Shown one piece after another: positions 42,184 to 52,649 of a stretch of DNA of 64,000 bases. The DNA is from JAPPFW01 sp965231815. GTDB lineage: Bacteria; Actinomycetota; Acidimicrobiia; Spongiisociales; Spongiisociaceae. The notes beneath the pieces were generated by a model. It had not been told where the DNA came from and did no database searches. It saw only the letters and a list, made by a program, of their open reading frames with translations. The DNA is taken from the NCBI GenBank assembly GCA_965231815.1, contig OZ246890.1:2046001-2110000 (forward strand). The letters are read 5' to 3'. The translations under genes were made by a program, and so were the position numbers. Position 1 is the first letter of the stretch. Each line of letters starts with the position of its first letter.

Positions 42184-42365
42184 AACCTAGTTATACCAAA
42201 CCCTTAGGACATATGCCAACCCCTATGTATCGAAAACCAGCACACAGACAAGGAAAGATTTATCAACCTGGGCAGCCGGTGCCCAATCTAAAATACAGGT
42301 ACCGTCCGCGCCTGACAGTCCCGAAACCGGCAGAACTGTCACTCAGGCCTTCTAAGGTTGTTTTC

Positions 42366-44722
42366 GTGCTAACGCTTCCTCAACTCGAACGGCATTTGTT
42401 CGCCGCCGCCGACATCCTGCGGGGGAAGATGGACGCGTCGGAGTTCAAGGAGTACATCTTCGGCGTGTTGTTCCTGAAGCGGGCGAGTGACGTGTTCGAG
42501 CAGGAGTACCGGCGAATCATCGACGACCAACTCGCCAGGGGGCGGTCACAGGAAGAGGCCGAGCAGCGCGCTGAGGACCGGGACTACTACGAGGTGGGAT
42601 TCTTCGTGCCGTCCGAGGCTCGCTGGTGGAACATCCGCGACGACATCCACCATCAGGTGGGTCACGGGCTGAATAAAGCGTTGGGCGCCCTTGAGCAAGC
42701 CAACGTATCGCTTGAAGGGGTGTTGCGGCATATCGACTTCAAACGGCGGGTCGGTAACACGACCGTTTCGGACAAGAAGTGGCGCGACCTCATCGACCAC
42801 TTCTCCAAGTATCGGCTTCGCAACGAGGACTTCGAGTTTCCCGACCTGTTGGGCGCCGCCTACGAGTATCTGATCCGGGATTTTGCCGACACGGCCGGTA
42901 AGAAGGGCGGCGAGTTCTACACGCCCCGCCCGGTCGTGCAGCTTATGGTGCGCCTCGTCGATCCTCAGGAGGGTATGGCCATCTATGACCCATGTTCGGG
43001 ATCGGGCGGCATGCTGATCTACGCCCACAAACATGTGGCGGACAACGGCGGCGATGCCTCCAATCTGGTCTTGGCCGGACAGGAGAACAACGGCGTCACC
43101 TGGTCGATCTCGAAGATGAACATGCTGCTGCACGGGATTCGGGACGCTGAACTCCGCAACAACGACACGCTTACCAACCCTGAGCATGTGAAGGACGGGG
43201 AATTGATCCGGTTCGATCGGGTGATCACCAACCCGCCATTCAGTCAGAGTTACGACAAAGCCTCCCTCACTCACACTGAACGATTCCGATACGGCTATAC
43301 CCCCGTGGGTGGTAAGAAGGCCGACCTCATGTTCCTCCAGCACATGCTGGCCGTCCTCAAGAGAGATGGGATGGTGGCTACGGTCATGCCCCACGGGGTG
43401 CTGTTCCGGGGCGGTGCGGAGGGGAAGATTCGCCGGGCCATCATCGAGGACGACCTGCTCGACACCGTCATCGGTCTCGGCCCGAAGCTGTTCTACGGTA
43501 CCGGCATCCCCGCGGCCATCCTGATCCTGCGAGCCAAGGGCGCCAAGCCGTCGGCGCGGCGAGGCAAGGTGCTGTTCGTTAACGCCGATCGTGACTATGG
43601 CGAGGGTCGCGCCCAGAACCATCTGCGGCCCCGTGACGAGGAGAAGATTACCGCCGCCTACCGTAACTACACCGATGTGGACGGATTCGCCAAGGTGGTC
43701 ACCCTCGAGGGGTTGACCGAGAACGACTTCAACTGCAACATCCGCCGCTACGCCGACAACTCCCCACCATCCGAACCGCACGATGTACGGGCTCATCTAC
43801 ACGGAGGCGTGCCCGTAGCGGAGGTCGACGCGGCGAGGGGTCTGCTCGAGAGCGCCGGTGTTGATGATACATCGCTCTTCGTTTGCGGGGGGGGGGGGGG
43901 GTACATTATTTATCGTGGGTTTACGATGCTATATCGCCGGAAGGCAAAGAATCCGCCCACGCGTCCATCAAACAAGATGTGTCGCGACGTCTGGACACCG
44001 TCCCGTGGTTTCGCTGGTGGTCCGAAGTCGCGGAACCTGTTATCCGATCACTGCCAGACGAAGGCTCTCTACTAACTGGTCTACGCCATCAATTGGTGGA
44101 GGACTTCACGGCGTGCATGATGCCGACCGGGATGGACCGGTTCACCGCGGCGGGTATAGCGGCAACATGGTGGGAAGAGAGCTTCTTCGAGCTAAAAACC
44201 GCCGCCAGTCGCGGTTGGAAGGCCGTGCTCGAAGCTTGGCTCACCACCGCGGAGGCGAGCCAGGAGGACCATAACGCGCCTCCCATGGCCGATCAGATAG
44301 CCGTCCGGTTACTGGCCGCATCCGAACTTGCCAAGCGATCGGAACTGGTAGCCGAACACGCTCGCCTTGACGCGGCGATCAAGTCTGGAGACTACTCCCC
44401 GGCGGAGATCAGGAAGCTGAAGGCGGTCCGCACCAAGGCGAAGAGGGCTTTGAAGGTGCTGGAGGCAGGGTTGCTTACTATCGCGCGGCAGACGCTCGAA
44501 ACTCTGTCGCCGGACGATGCTCTAGTCAAGGCTATCGGTGAACTCCTGCGGAGGGTCGAGAAGCTGGTGGCTGATCACTTCGCTGAGGTGGAGCGGAGCG
44601 TTGTTGATTGGTACGACAACCTCGTCAATAAGTACGGCACGACTCTCGAATCACTCGAAACGGAACGGGACACCGCCACCGCCTGGCTCGATAAGCACCT
44701 CAAGGAGTTGGGGTATGGCTGA
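42366..44722 (+). CDS. hsdM: Type I restriction-modification methyltransferase subunit HsdM, interrupted at a poly-G tract
   Basis: N6-adenine methyltransferase subunit of a type I system. The N-terminal helical domain (LRGKMDASEFKEYIFGVLFL), SAM motif (GGEFYTPRPVVQLM, YDPCSGSGGML) and catalytic NPPF (VITNPPFSQSYDK) are intact. After residue 507 comes a run of 15 G. In that state translation ends at 44075 (about 569 aa). A run of 13 or 16 G would fuse the frame to the remaining WFRWWSEVAEP and WWEESFFELKTAASRGWKAV segment ending at 44722, which is the expected HsdM C-terminus. The GTG at 42366 is chosen because homologous sequence begins there. hsdS overlaps the end by 8 bp. Confidence 0.9.
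43887..43901 (+). repeat. Poly-G tract (15 G) inside hsdM, candidate phase-variation switch
   Basis: Fifteen consecutive G in coding sequence, starting at codon position 1. Upstream hsdM sequence is in frame with the tract; the downstream half is in frame only for lengths of 13, 16, 19 and so on. It is much the longest homopolymer noticed in the window. Such tracts change length by slipped-strand mispairing. Sequencing or assembly error in the tract length is a real alternative. Confidence 0.85.
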
Positions 44723-45887
44723 ATGGGGAATGTCACGACTCAGAGACTTGGGGAAGGTTGTAGGCGGTGGAACTCCGTCACGGGAGAGGCTTGAGTATTG
44801 GAACGGGAGCATCCCGTGGCTTACGCCTGGGGAACTCACAGGGAATAATGAAAAGTACGTATCCGAAACCCATGACTGCATTAGCCAACTCGGGCTTGTT
44901 GTATCCGGTGCCAGGCTATTGCCTGAAGGGTCGCTCCTTGTGACTAGTCGTGCCTCGATCGGGTCCTGTGCCTTGGCGGGCAGACCGATGGCGACGAATC
45001 AGGGCTTCAAGAACTTAGTTCCGAATGAGGATGTAGATCATTCCTACCTTTTCTATCTGGGTCGAATACTCGGCCGAGAGATGACAAGGCGTGCCTCGGG
45101 TACAACCTTCTTGGAGATCTCAGGAAGAGAGTTTGGACGGATCACGATCATGCTGCCGCCTTTGGAGGAGCAGCGGCGGATCGCGGAGATTCTCGACACG
45201 ATCGACGAGGCCATTCAAGCCACCGAGCGAGTCATCGCCAAGCTAACCGTGATCAGAGATGCAGTTCAGTATCGGCTCATTTCGAATACCCGAGGTGAGC
45301 CGACCACGCTTTCCTCGGTTGCTGTTTTGCGAGGTGGCCATGGCTTCCCGGACGATGAACAGGGGGCTAGAGATGGTTCGCTGCCCTTCTACAAGGTAAG
45401 CGACATGAACCGCATCGGTAATGAGAAGTACCTACGCAGAGCGAACAACTACGTAGAATCTGACGTGGTGGAGCGCCACCGCTGGCGGGTCTTTCCGCCC
45501 GGTGCCGTGGTGTTTGCCAAGGTAGGTGCTGCGCTGTTGAGTAACAGGCGCCGTATCCTGACCGTCCGTTCGATTGTCGACAATAATATGATGGCCGCGA
45601 TTCCACGACAGCGTGTGTTGACAGAGTGGCTTTATCGCTGGCTCCAGACGATCGATTTCGGTCGATTGGTGCAAGTCGGAGCACTCCCGTCTGTTAATCA
45701 GAGTCAACTCGGCCGGCTCACCCTTTGTCTACCGCCGCGGCAGGAGCAAGAACGTCAGGTTGTGGTGCTCAAGGCTTTTGATTCTCGGCTCAGAGCAGAA
45801 TCCAATGAATTATCGAAGTACAAGAGGATCCGTTCCGGTCTCGCAGCCGATCTCCTCTCAGGCCGAGTACGGACGGTGCCATCATGA
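44715..45887 (+). CDS. hsdS: Type I restriction-modification specificity subunit HsdS
   Basis: A 390-aa DNA-recognition subunit with two target-recognition domains. TRD1 begins WGMSRLRDLGKVVGGGTPSR; the first conserved helix region is PPLEEQRRIAEILDTIDEAI. TRD2 begins around TLSSVAVLRGGHGFPDD, and the second conserved region is PPRQEQERQVVVLKAFDSRL, ending LAADLLSGRVRTV. The ATG at 44715 lies inside the end of hsdM (8-bp overlap), and the stop overlaps the hsdR ATG. Coupled translation means that hsdM frame state could affect HsdS amount. The two half-sites recognised cannot be read from sequence. Confidence 0.94.
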   Translation: MAEWGMSRLRDLGKVVGGGTPSRERLEYWNGSIPWLTPGELTGNNEKYVSETHDCISQLGLVVSGARLLPEGSLLVTSRASIGSCALAGRPMATNQGFKNLVPNEDVDHSYLFYLGRILGREMTRRASGTTFLEISGREFGRITIMLPPLEEQRRIAEILDTIDEAIQATERVIAKLTVIRDAVQYRLISNTRGEPTTLSSVAVLRGGHGFPDDEQGARDGSLPFYKVSDMNRIGNEKYLRRANNYVESDVVERHRWRVFPPGAVVFAKVGAALLSNRRRILTVRSIVDNNMMAAIPRQRVLTEWLYRWLQTIDFGRLVQVGALPSVNQSQLGRLTLCLPPRQEQERQVVVLKAFDSRLRAESNELSKYKRIRSGLAADLLSGRVRTVPS

Positions 45888-48800
45888 CCTCCGGACCGGA
45901 ATGGGAGAAGGTCGAGCGACCCCTCCTGGAGCATCTGGCGATCCTGGGGTGGGAGACGCTGATCTGGCCGGAGCGACGACCGACCCACCACGTCGCCCGG
46001 TCTTCGGATCGCGATGTCGTACTCCACCAGCGACTCCGTTCCGCGCTCCGTAAGCTGAACCCTGGCCCCGACGGCCGGACGTGGCTCGACGAAACACGGA
46101 TAAAGGCGGCGCTCTCGGAACTCCAATCGATGCCGGCCGGAACCAAGCTGCTGGAAGCCAACCGGCACGCTACCGATCTGCTGCTCGGAGGATTCACGGT
46201 TGCCGGGCTTGAGGGGTGGGACGGAGGACGGGACCGGACCATCGATTACATCGACTGGAACGACTGGTCGGCCAACGACTTCCTGGCCGTTTCGCAGTTT
46301 ACGGTCGCCACGCAGGGGAAGGCGCCGAACATCCGCCCCGACGTGACTCTGTTCGTTAACGGTATCCCGCTGGTGGTGATCGAGGCCAAGCCTCCCGGTC
46401 CCGAGAGCGGAATCGCCGACGCTATCGATCAACTCCGCCGCTACGCCAACCAGCGCGACACCCAGGCTCCGGAAGGCGCCGAGCAACTGTTCCGGACCAA
46501 CCAGTTCACCGTCGCCACCACCGGCGAGCGAGCGGAGGCGGCGACCTTCACTGCCGAGCCCGAGCACTACATGGCCTGGAAGGACCCGTTCCCAGCCACA
46601 CCTGAGGAGGTGGCGGAATCACTGGGAAAACCGGTTGATGCGCTCACTCAGCAGGATCTTCTCGCGGCGGGGATGCTGGCACCGGAGCGCCTGGTAGACC
46701 TCATCCGCCACTTCACCCTGTTCATGGAGGTTGGAGGTGGTCGCACCGCCAAGATCGTCAGCCGCTACCAGCAGTATCGAGGGGTTCGCAAGGCGATAAA
46801 CCGACTACTCACGGGCGAGACCAGAAGCGTCAACGGTGAAGTCGACCGCCGTGGCGGGATCATCTGGCACACGCAGGGTTCCGGCAAGAGCCTGACTATG
46901 GCCTTCCTGATCAGAGCGATGCGCAGCCATCCTGAACTTCGGCGGTTCAAGGTGGTGCTCGTCACCGACCGGAGGGATCTGGAACGCCAACTCCGTGACA
47001 CGGCGGCGCTGGTGGGGGAGACCGTCAAGGTCGCTCGCAGCAGCCGGGAGGCGCGATCGCTGCTGAGGGTGTCCGGACCCGGCGTGGTGATGGTGATGAT
47101 CCAGAAAGCCCGCGACTCCACGGGTCCGGATGTCGAAGGTGTCGGTGGGGGAGAGCGGTTCCCGATTCTCAACCGCTCGGAGTCCATCCTGGTCATGATC
47201 GACGAAGCACACCGCTCGCATGCCTCGGTGCTGCACGCCAACCTGATGCACGCTGTGCCCAATGCGGCCCGGATCGGCTTCACCGGCACGCCCATCATCA
47301 TGGGTAAGCGGAAGAAGACCCGTGACATCTTCGGCGGCTATCTCGACCGTTACACGCTCAAGGATTCGGAGGCGGACGGATCGACGGTACCCATCCACTA
47401 TGAGGGTCGATGGGCCGACGCGGCGGTCAAGGGGGCTTCGAGGATGGATGAGGTCTTCTACCGGTGGTTCGCCGCTCTCACAGACACCCAGCGAGAGACC
47501 TTGCAGCGAAAATACGCCACCGTTCCCCGGATACTGGAGGCTCCCGAGGTGATCGAGGCGAAGGCCAGGGACATCTTGTGGCACTATGTGAGCACGGTGA
47601 TGCCCGGTGGATTCAAGGGCATGGTGGTAACCACGAGCCGCCAGGCTTGCCTGCGCTACCTCCAAGCCCTGAACAAGGCCAGGGAGGAGTTGGTCCGGGA
47701 CATCTCCGAGGAGTATTCGCATCCATCCGGGGGAGTCGGCTCGCGGAACGATCTCGATGAGCATTCGCGCCGGGGCGCAGCAAGGGACATTGACCTGATC
47801 AGCGAGCTCGAGTTCGTGCCGGTGTTCTCCGCAGACCACAACGACCCACCGGACTATGCCTCCTGGACCGACCGGCAGCGTCAGCAGAGGCATATTGATA
47901 GCTTCAAGCTTCCTCTGGGGCCTGCCGAGGATGTGAAGCGAAGCCCGGCGGCGCTGCTGATCGTGAAGTCGATGCTGCTTACCGGGTTCGACGCTCCGCT
48001 AGCCCAGGTTCTCTACCTCGATCGGTTCATCCAAGAGGCGGAACTACTCCAAGCCGTGGCGAGGGTGAACCGGACCGCCCCGGACAAGTCGCATGGCCTG
48101 GTCGTGGATTATTATGGTGTCTCCGCACAACTCACCCGAGCTCTGGCCGCCTACGCCAACGCGGAGGGGGAGATCGTAGATCCCGATGTGGATGGCGCCC
48201 TCCGCCCCCTCGCTGCGGAGATCGAGAAGCTGGAACCGCAATGTCGGCGGGTCCGGCACTTGTTTATTCAGCACGGGATCGAGCCCATTGTCGACGGCGA
48301 GGTGATCGAAGCATGCGTTCAACTGCTGGCCGACGAACGCCTCCGAGCCGAGTTCGACGCGGCCCTGCGAACCTTTCTCACCACCTTCGATACAGTCCTG
48401 CCCAGGCCTGAAGCCCTGCCTTTCGTAGAGGACGTGAACCTGTTCGGCGAGATCCAGATCATGACCCGGCGTCGCTACCGGGACACTCCGGACGGCGATT
48501 TCGATCCTTACAAGTACCGGGAGAAGGTGCGGAGGCTGATCGATGATCACATCACGGTTCTCGATCTCAGCCGGAAGATCGAGCCGCTGCGGATCACCGA
48601 TCCCGCCTTTCGTACCCATGTCGAGGAGATGGGTACGGGTAGGGCCAAGGCTTCGGAGATGGAACACGCCGTGCGCCACCACGTCCGTACGCATGTCGAT
48701 GAAGACCCGGTCTACTACGGGAAGCTGTCGGAGAGGATCGACGAGATTCTTGATCGGCTCGAAGAGCGCTGGGACCAGATAGCCTTCGAACTCGGAGAGT

Positions 48801-49135
48801 TGGTCGACGAGGTCAACGCCGGCCGCACCGACGAAGACAACACGGGCCTTGATCCGGTCACCGAACTTCCGTTCCACAACCAGATAGCCGAGAAGCTCGC
48901 CACATCCCAGACCGACTCCTGCCTACGACTAATCGATCTTACGAGACAGCTTGTTGCCAGGGTGCGCCGGATCATCGGCGTCGTGGGCTTCTGGGACAAC
49001 GCGACCAAACAGGATGAACTCCGCAAGGCGGTCAAACGTACACTCGATGACAGTGACCTGTTCACCTTCTCAAGCCTCGATGAGTTGGCCACCGAGGTCG
49101 TCGCCCTTGCCAAGGCCAACCAGCACCGTCTGTGA
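45884..49135 (+). CDS. hsdR: Type I restriction endonuclease subunit HsdR
   Basis: ATP-dependent translocase and nuclease of 1083 aa. The N-terminal PD-(D/E)xK nuclease is visible as IRPDVTLFVNGIPLVVIEAK (Asp near 152, Glu-Ala-Lys near 166). Helicase motifs follow: Walker A WHTQGSGKSLTMAF (about 327-340), VLVTDRRDLERQL, MIDEAHRSHASV (about 437-448), GFTGTPI and the second RecA-like domain with LTGFDAPLAQVLYLDR and AVARVNRT. The C-terminal coiled region should bind HsdM/HsdS. The frame is intact. It starts in an ATGA overlap with hsdS. Confidence 0.96.
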   Translation: MTSGPEWEKVERPLLEHLAILGWETLIWPERRPTHHVARSSDRDVVLHQRLRSALRKLNPGPDGRTWLDETRIKAALSELQSMPAGTKLLEANRHATDLLLGGFTVAGLEGWDGGRDRTIDYIDWNDWSANDFLAVSQFTVATQGKAPNIRPDVTLFVNGIPLVVIEAKPPGPESGIADAIDQLRRYANQRDTQAPEGAEQLFRTNQFTVATTGERAEAATFTAEPEHYMAWKDPFPATPEEVAESLGKPVDALTQQDLLAAGMLAPERLVDLIRHFTLFMEVGGGRTAKIVSRYQQYRGVRKAINRLLTGETRSVNGEVDRRGGIIWHTQGSGKSLTMAFLIRAMRSHPELRRFKVVLVTDRRDLERQLRDTAALVGETVKVARSSREARSLLRVSGPGVVMVMIQKARDSTGPDVEGVGGGERFPILNRSESILVMIDEAHRSHASVLHANLMHAVPNAARIGFTGTPIIMGKRKKTRDIFGGYLDRYTLKDSEADGSTVPIHYEGRWADAAVKGASRMDEVFYRWFAALTDTQRETLQRKYATVPRILEAPEVIEAKARDILWHYVSTVMPGGFKGMVVTTSRQACLRYLQALNKAREELVRDISEEYSHPSGGVGSRNDLDEHSRRGAARDIDLISELEFVPVFSADHNDPPDYASWTDRQRQQRHIDSFKLPLGPAEDVKRSPAALLIVKSMLLTGFDAPLAQVLYLDRFIQEAELLQAVARVNRTAPDKSHGLVVDYYGVSAQLTRALAAYANAEGEIVDPDVDGALRPLAAEIEKLEPQCRRVRHLFIQHGIEPIVDGEVIEACVQLLADERLRAEFDAALRTFLTTFDTVLPRPEALPFVEDVNLFGEIQIMTRRRYRDTPDGDFDPYKYREKVRRLIDDHITVLDLSRKIEPLRITDPAFRTHVEEMGTGRAKASEMEHAVRHHVRTHVDEDPVYYGKLSERIDEILDRLEERWDQIAFELGELVDEVNAGRTDEDNTGLDPVTELPFHNQIAEKLATSQTDSCLRLIDLTRQLVARVRRIIGVVGFWDNATKQDELRKAVKRTLDDSDLFTFSSLDELATEVVALAKANQHRL

Positions 49136-49884
49136 TGACGGCGGCGCCGGTGGCAGCGTTGCACGATCGACCTGAACTGATCATCGGTGACCTCGTGCTC
49201 GAGGTCGCTCCGCCCCACCAACGCAAGACTATTGAGATCGTCGTCGAGCGCGACGCCGCCCTGGTTCTGAAGGCCCCGCCCGGGGTGACGATCGAGCGAG
49301 CGACCCGCTTCATCAACGCCAAACGTCCGTGGATCTACCGCAAGCTCATCGAGAAAGACGCTCTGTCCGGCCCGCCCGTCGTCAAGCGGTTCGTAGAGGG
49401 GGAAGGATTCCCTTACCTCGGTCGTAGCTATCGACTCACCGTCAACGCGGAGGGGAGGAGGGTCCGCCTCGATCGAGGACGCTTCCACATACCGGCCGCA
49501 GATGTGGACCAAGGCACCGCAGCTATGCGCCGCTGGTACACCGAAGTCGGCGCCAGGTGGCTAAGAAAGAGGATCCGGCCCTGGGTATCCCGACTGGGTG
49601 AGCAATCCGTGGCTGTCGAGGTCCGCGATCTCGGGTTCCGCTGGGGTTCAGCCCGCCCCACCGACGGCCCCCAACGCATCAACATCCACTGGGCCACCCT
49701 TCAGCTTCCCCCGAGCCTGATCGACTACGTGCTGGTCCACGAACTGGCTCACCTGCGTGAACGCAACCACACGCCCGAGTTCTGGGTCGTCGTCGAACGA
49801 CTGATGCCTGGTTACCAGACTCACAAAGTTGCCCTCGCCGCGGTGGGCAAGAACATCTGGCTCGGAGCGGTTGTAGACCAGTAG
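49135..49884 (+). CDS. YgjP-like (DUF45, SprT/M48-related) zinc metallopeptidase
   Basis: A 249-aa protein with the zinc motif VLVHELAHLRERNHTPEFW (HExxH plus a third ligand downstream) and the DUF45 landmarks LGRSYRLTV, LGFRWGSARPTDGPQRINIHW and LMPGYQTHK. Its ATG overlaps the hsdR stop in TGATG, so it is translationally coupled to the restriction subunit. YgjP-type genes recur beside type I hsd operons in many genomes, but their role there is not established; processing or turnover of HsdR is one possibility. Confidence 0.9.
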   Translation: MTAAPVAALHDRPELIIGDLVLEVAPPHQRKTIEIVVERDAALVLKAPPGVTIERATRFINAKRPWIYRKLIEKDALSGPPVVKRFVEGEGFPYLGRSYRLTVNAEGRRVRLDRGRFHIPAADVDQGTAAMRRWYTEVGARWLRKRIRPWVSRLGEQSVAVEVRDLGFRWGSARPTDGPQRINIHWATLQLPPSLIDYVLVHELAHLRERNHTPEFWVVVERLMPGYQTHKVALAAVGKNIWLGAVVDQ

Positions 49885-49936
49885 AACGCGGGCATTCCGC
49901 TACTCTCGGGGGCGGACAGGGCACACTGATCGAAGT

Positions 49937-52640
49937 GTGGAAGGCGTGAATCCGGACGGAGCAAAGTTGAAATCTCGCAAACCTACCGCTGGTGCAGTTT
50001 TCTATCGATGTGCGTTGCAGGTAAACCCGCACGATTACGCCAGAGTCTTTCGTGGCGAAGAGAATGAAGGTGACGCCGTATCTTACGCCGAAGCCATGAT
50101 CGACGTGGCAGTTGAGAACGGTATCTCTGTGCTGGCCATTACTGATCACAACGATGCGAGCAGTGTAGCCCCGTTCCGGGAAGCGGCTATAGGTAGGGGC
50201 ATAACCGTGTTTCCAGGTTTCGAGCTGACTTCTTCTGAAGGTATCCATGTCTTATGTATCTATCCTCCGGATACCGAAGAAGATCAGCTTGGACGCTTTC
50301 TGGGCGATTTTGGGATACTTACTATCGGGTCATCGTCGGAGCTATCAACCGAGTCATTCGAAGGCATTCTCTCGCGAGTGAGAGAACAAGGCGGTATTTC
50401 TATAGCAGCTCACGTTACCCATGACAAGGGTCTATTGGAGACACTGACTGGCCGAGCCCGTATCAATGCATGGAGGAGCCAGGACTTACTGGCTGTTCAG
50501 ATCCCAAGTTCTATAGAGGAACTCCCAGTTAGTTACCGTCGAATAGTTCAGAACAAAGACCCACAATACTTACGAACTGATCCCGCAAGTGATAGACAAG
50601 CTGTTGCTGTGGTGAATTCTAGTGATGTTTCAAGGCCTGAGGACTTGTACAACCCCGGTGCTACATGTTACATCAAGATGTCGGAGGTCGGCATTGAGGG
50701 TCTACGTCAGGCGTTCCTCGACCCGGATTCCCGTATCAGGCTGAATAGCGATGTGGAACCAGACAGCCACTCCGAGCTACTCACTATTGCGTGGGAAGGT
50801 GGGTTTCTAGACGGTGTGAGTATTCGCTTCAACACGAACCTCAATGTCCTCATAGGCGGACGCGGTGCAGGAAAGTCAACGGTTATCGAAAGTCTGCGCT
50901 TCGTGCTCGGACTCGAAGCCATCGGAGTGGAAGCGACTAAGAGCCACCAGGGGATCGTTCGTCAAGTACTCCGCAGTGGCACCAAGATCTCATTGTGGAC
51001 GCGTCGCGTTCGCCCGGCGCAACGCGACTACTTGATTGAGCGCACGGTGCCTAACCCCCCCCGTTGTCCGCGATGAGGTTGGTCAAGTATCGAACCTGTC
51101 GCCCACGGATATCCTTCCCCGCGTTGAGATATATGGACAGCACGAGATCTCCGAGCTCGCCAAGAGCCGTGAGAAACGCACTCGCCTGCTCGACAGGTTC
51201 GTAGAGAGTTATCCAACATTGGCCAGACGGAAGGCCGACATACGACGGGACCTTGTGGCAACGAGGCGGTCTCTTGTGGATGTACGACGGGAGATGACTG
51301 AAGTCGAGGATCGGCTGGCTGCGCTGCCGGTTATCGAAGAAACGCTCAGGCGCTTCGAGGACGCCGGTCTTGAGGACCGGTTGAGGGAGCAGAGCCTTCT
51401 CGTTCGCGAGGAGCAGATATTAGATTCGATTCCCGAGCGTATGTCGGTCTTCGTCGAGTGCTTGGATACGCTGCGTCAAGAGTTACCTATCGACCGGCTG
51501 TTTCTGTCACCCAAGGCGATCAAAAGTCTACCCGGACGGGAAGTCCTTGCGGAAGCCAACGAGATACTCGAGTGCTTGAGCCACGACTTGAGACAGGCTG
51601 CGAACCAGATTGAGGAGGCACTTCGACGCGCCGATCAAGGAGTTGACGGTATTCGTGTTGTTTGGGGTGAGCGGAAGCTTGAGGTGGAAACCGCCTACCA
51701 GCGTATCCTGCGCGAGCTCCAGAAGTCAGCCGTGGATGCCGAGGAGTTCATCCAACTGCGCAGGGAAGTTGAGGGTTTACGCCCGCTTCGTCAGCGTATG
51801 CCGCTCTTGGAACAGCTCGAACGCGAGCACAGCGATCACCGACGCACTCTACTGGCGGAGTGGGAGGATCTCAAGGCAGAGGAGTTCCGACGTCTAGATC
51901 GGAGTGCTAAGAAGGTCAACCGGAAATTGATGCACCGGGTTCAAGTGGAAGTAACGGCTGGCGGTGATCGAGAGCCTTTGGTCAACCTTCTTCGTGGGGA
52001 GATTGGAGGTCGTCTCTCCGAGGCGATCAACGCTATCAAGAGGCAAGAGACCTTTTCGCTTCCTGAGTTCGTAGAAGAATGCCGAAGGGGTGCCAACGCT
52101 CTTATCACAACATATCGGATACCATCAGGACAGGCGGCTAACCTCGCCGCAGTTCCTCCCGAAGTTCTGATGCTGATTGAGGAACTGGAGTTGCCACCCA
52201 CCACTTCCATCAGGCTGAATACAGCGCCTTCCGAGGATCAGCCAGTATGGCAGACCTTGGAAGAACTGTCGACAGGTCAGAAAGCGACCGCTGTTCTGCT
52301 TCTGCTACTGCTTGAATCCGATGCGCCTTTGATCGTGGATCAACCCGAAGACGACCTCGACAACCGATTCATCACCGACGGCATCGTTCCTCGGATACGG
52401 GACGAAAAGAACAAGAGGCAGTTTATCTTTTCTACACACAATGCCAATATACCTGTGCTCGGCGACGCCGAGTTAATTGTAGGACTTACGGCAAGAGGTG
52501 AAGCTGGGCAAGGGCAAGCACGGACATCGCCCGAGCACGTAGGTTCGATAGATGCACAGCCGGTACGAGAACTGGTAGAAGAACTTCTTGAAGGCGGCAA
52601 GGACGCGTTCGAGAAAAGACGCCGTAAGTATGGATTCTAA
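49937..52640 (+). CDS. PHP-domain/SMC-like ATPase (TrlF-like), interrupted at a poly-C tract
   Basis: About 900 codons. An N-terminal PHP phosphoesterase-like domain (VLAITDHNDASS near 63-75, ISIAAHVTHDKG near 155) is followed by an ABC/SMC-type ATPase: Walker A LIGGRGAGKSTVIE near 307-318, a long coiled coil, the signature-like LEELSTGQKATAVLLLL and Walker B LIVDQPEDDLDNRFI. The frame breaks at a run of 8 C (51055-51062): the first part ends at 51076 (379 aa) and the rest continues in another frame to 52640. Seven C would restore one protein. GC content of the first kilobase is clearly lower than the neighbours. It lies 52 bp after the metallopeptidase gene. Function unknown; defence is inferred from context. 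Confidence 0.8.
51055..51062 (+). repeat. Poly-C tract (8 C) at the frameshift in the PHP-ATPase gene
   Basis: CCTAA is followed by eight C and then GTTGTC. The upstream frame reads Asn-Pro-Pro-Arg-Cys and stops at 51076; with seven C it reads Asn-Pro-Pro-Val-Val-Arg-Asp-Glu and continues. It is the second homopolymer at a frame break in the same operon, 7.2 kb from the hsdM tract. Confidence 0.8.
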
Positions 52641-52649
52641 GGATGAGCA

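Noticed and set aside
42546..43796. 416-aa minus-strand frame opposite hsdM
   Set aside because: Antisense shadow of a strongly coding high-GC gene; no family motif and no ribosome site.
43883..44722. Separate 279-aa gene downstream of hsdM
   Set aside because: It begins inside the poly-G tract without a ribosome site, and its content is the expected HsdM C-terminal region, so it is treated as part of hsdM.
46805..47893. 362-aa minus-strand frame opposite hsdR
   Set aside because: Shadow frame; its His- and Arg-rich composition is typical of antisense translation of GC-rich genes.
51036..52640. Stand-alone 534-aa SMC-like ATPase gene
   Set aside because: Its first residues come from the overlap with the PHP frame; joined through the poly-C tract the two frames make one known domain order with Walker A in the first and Walker B in the second part.
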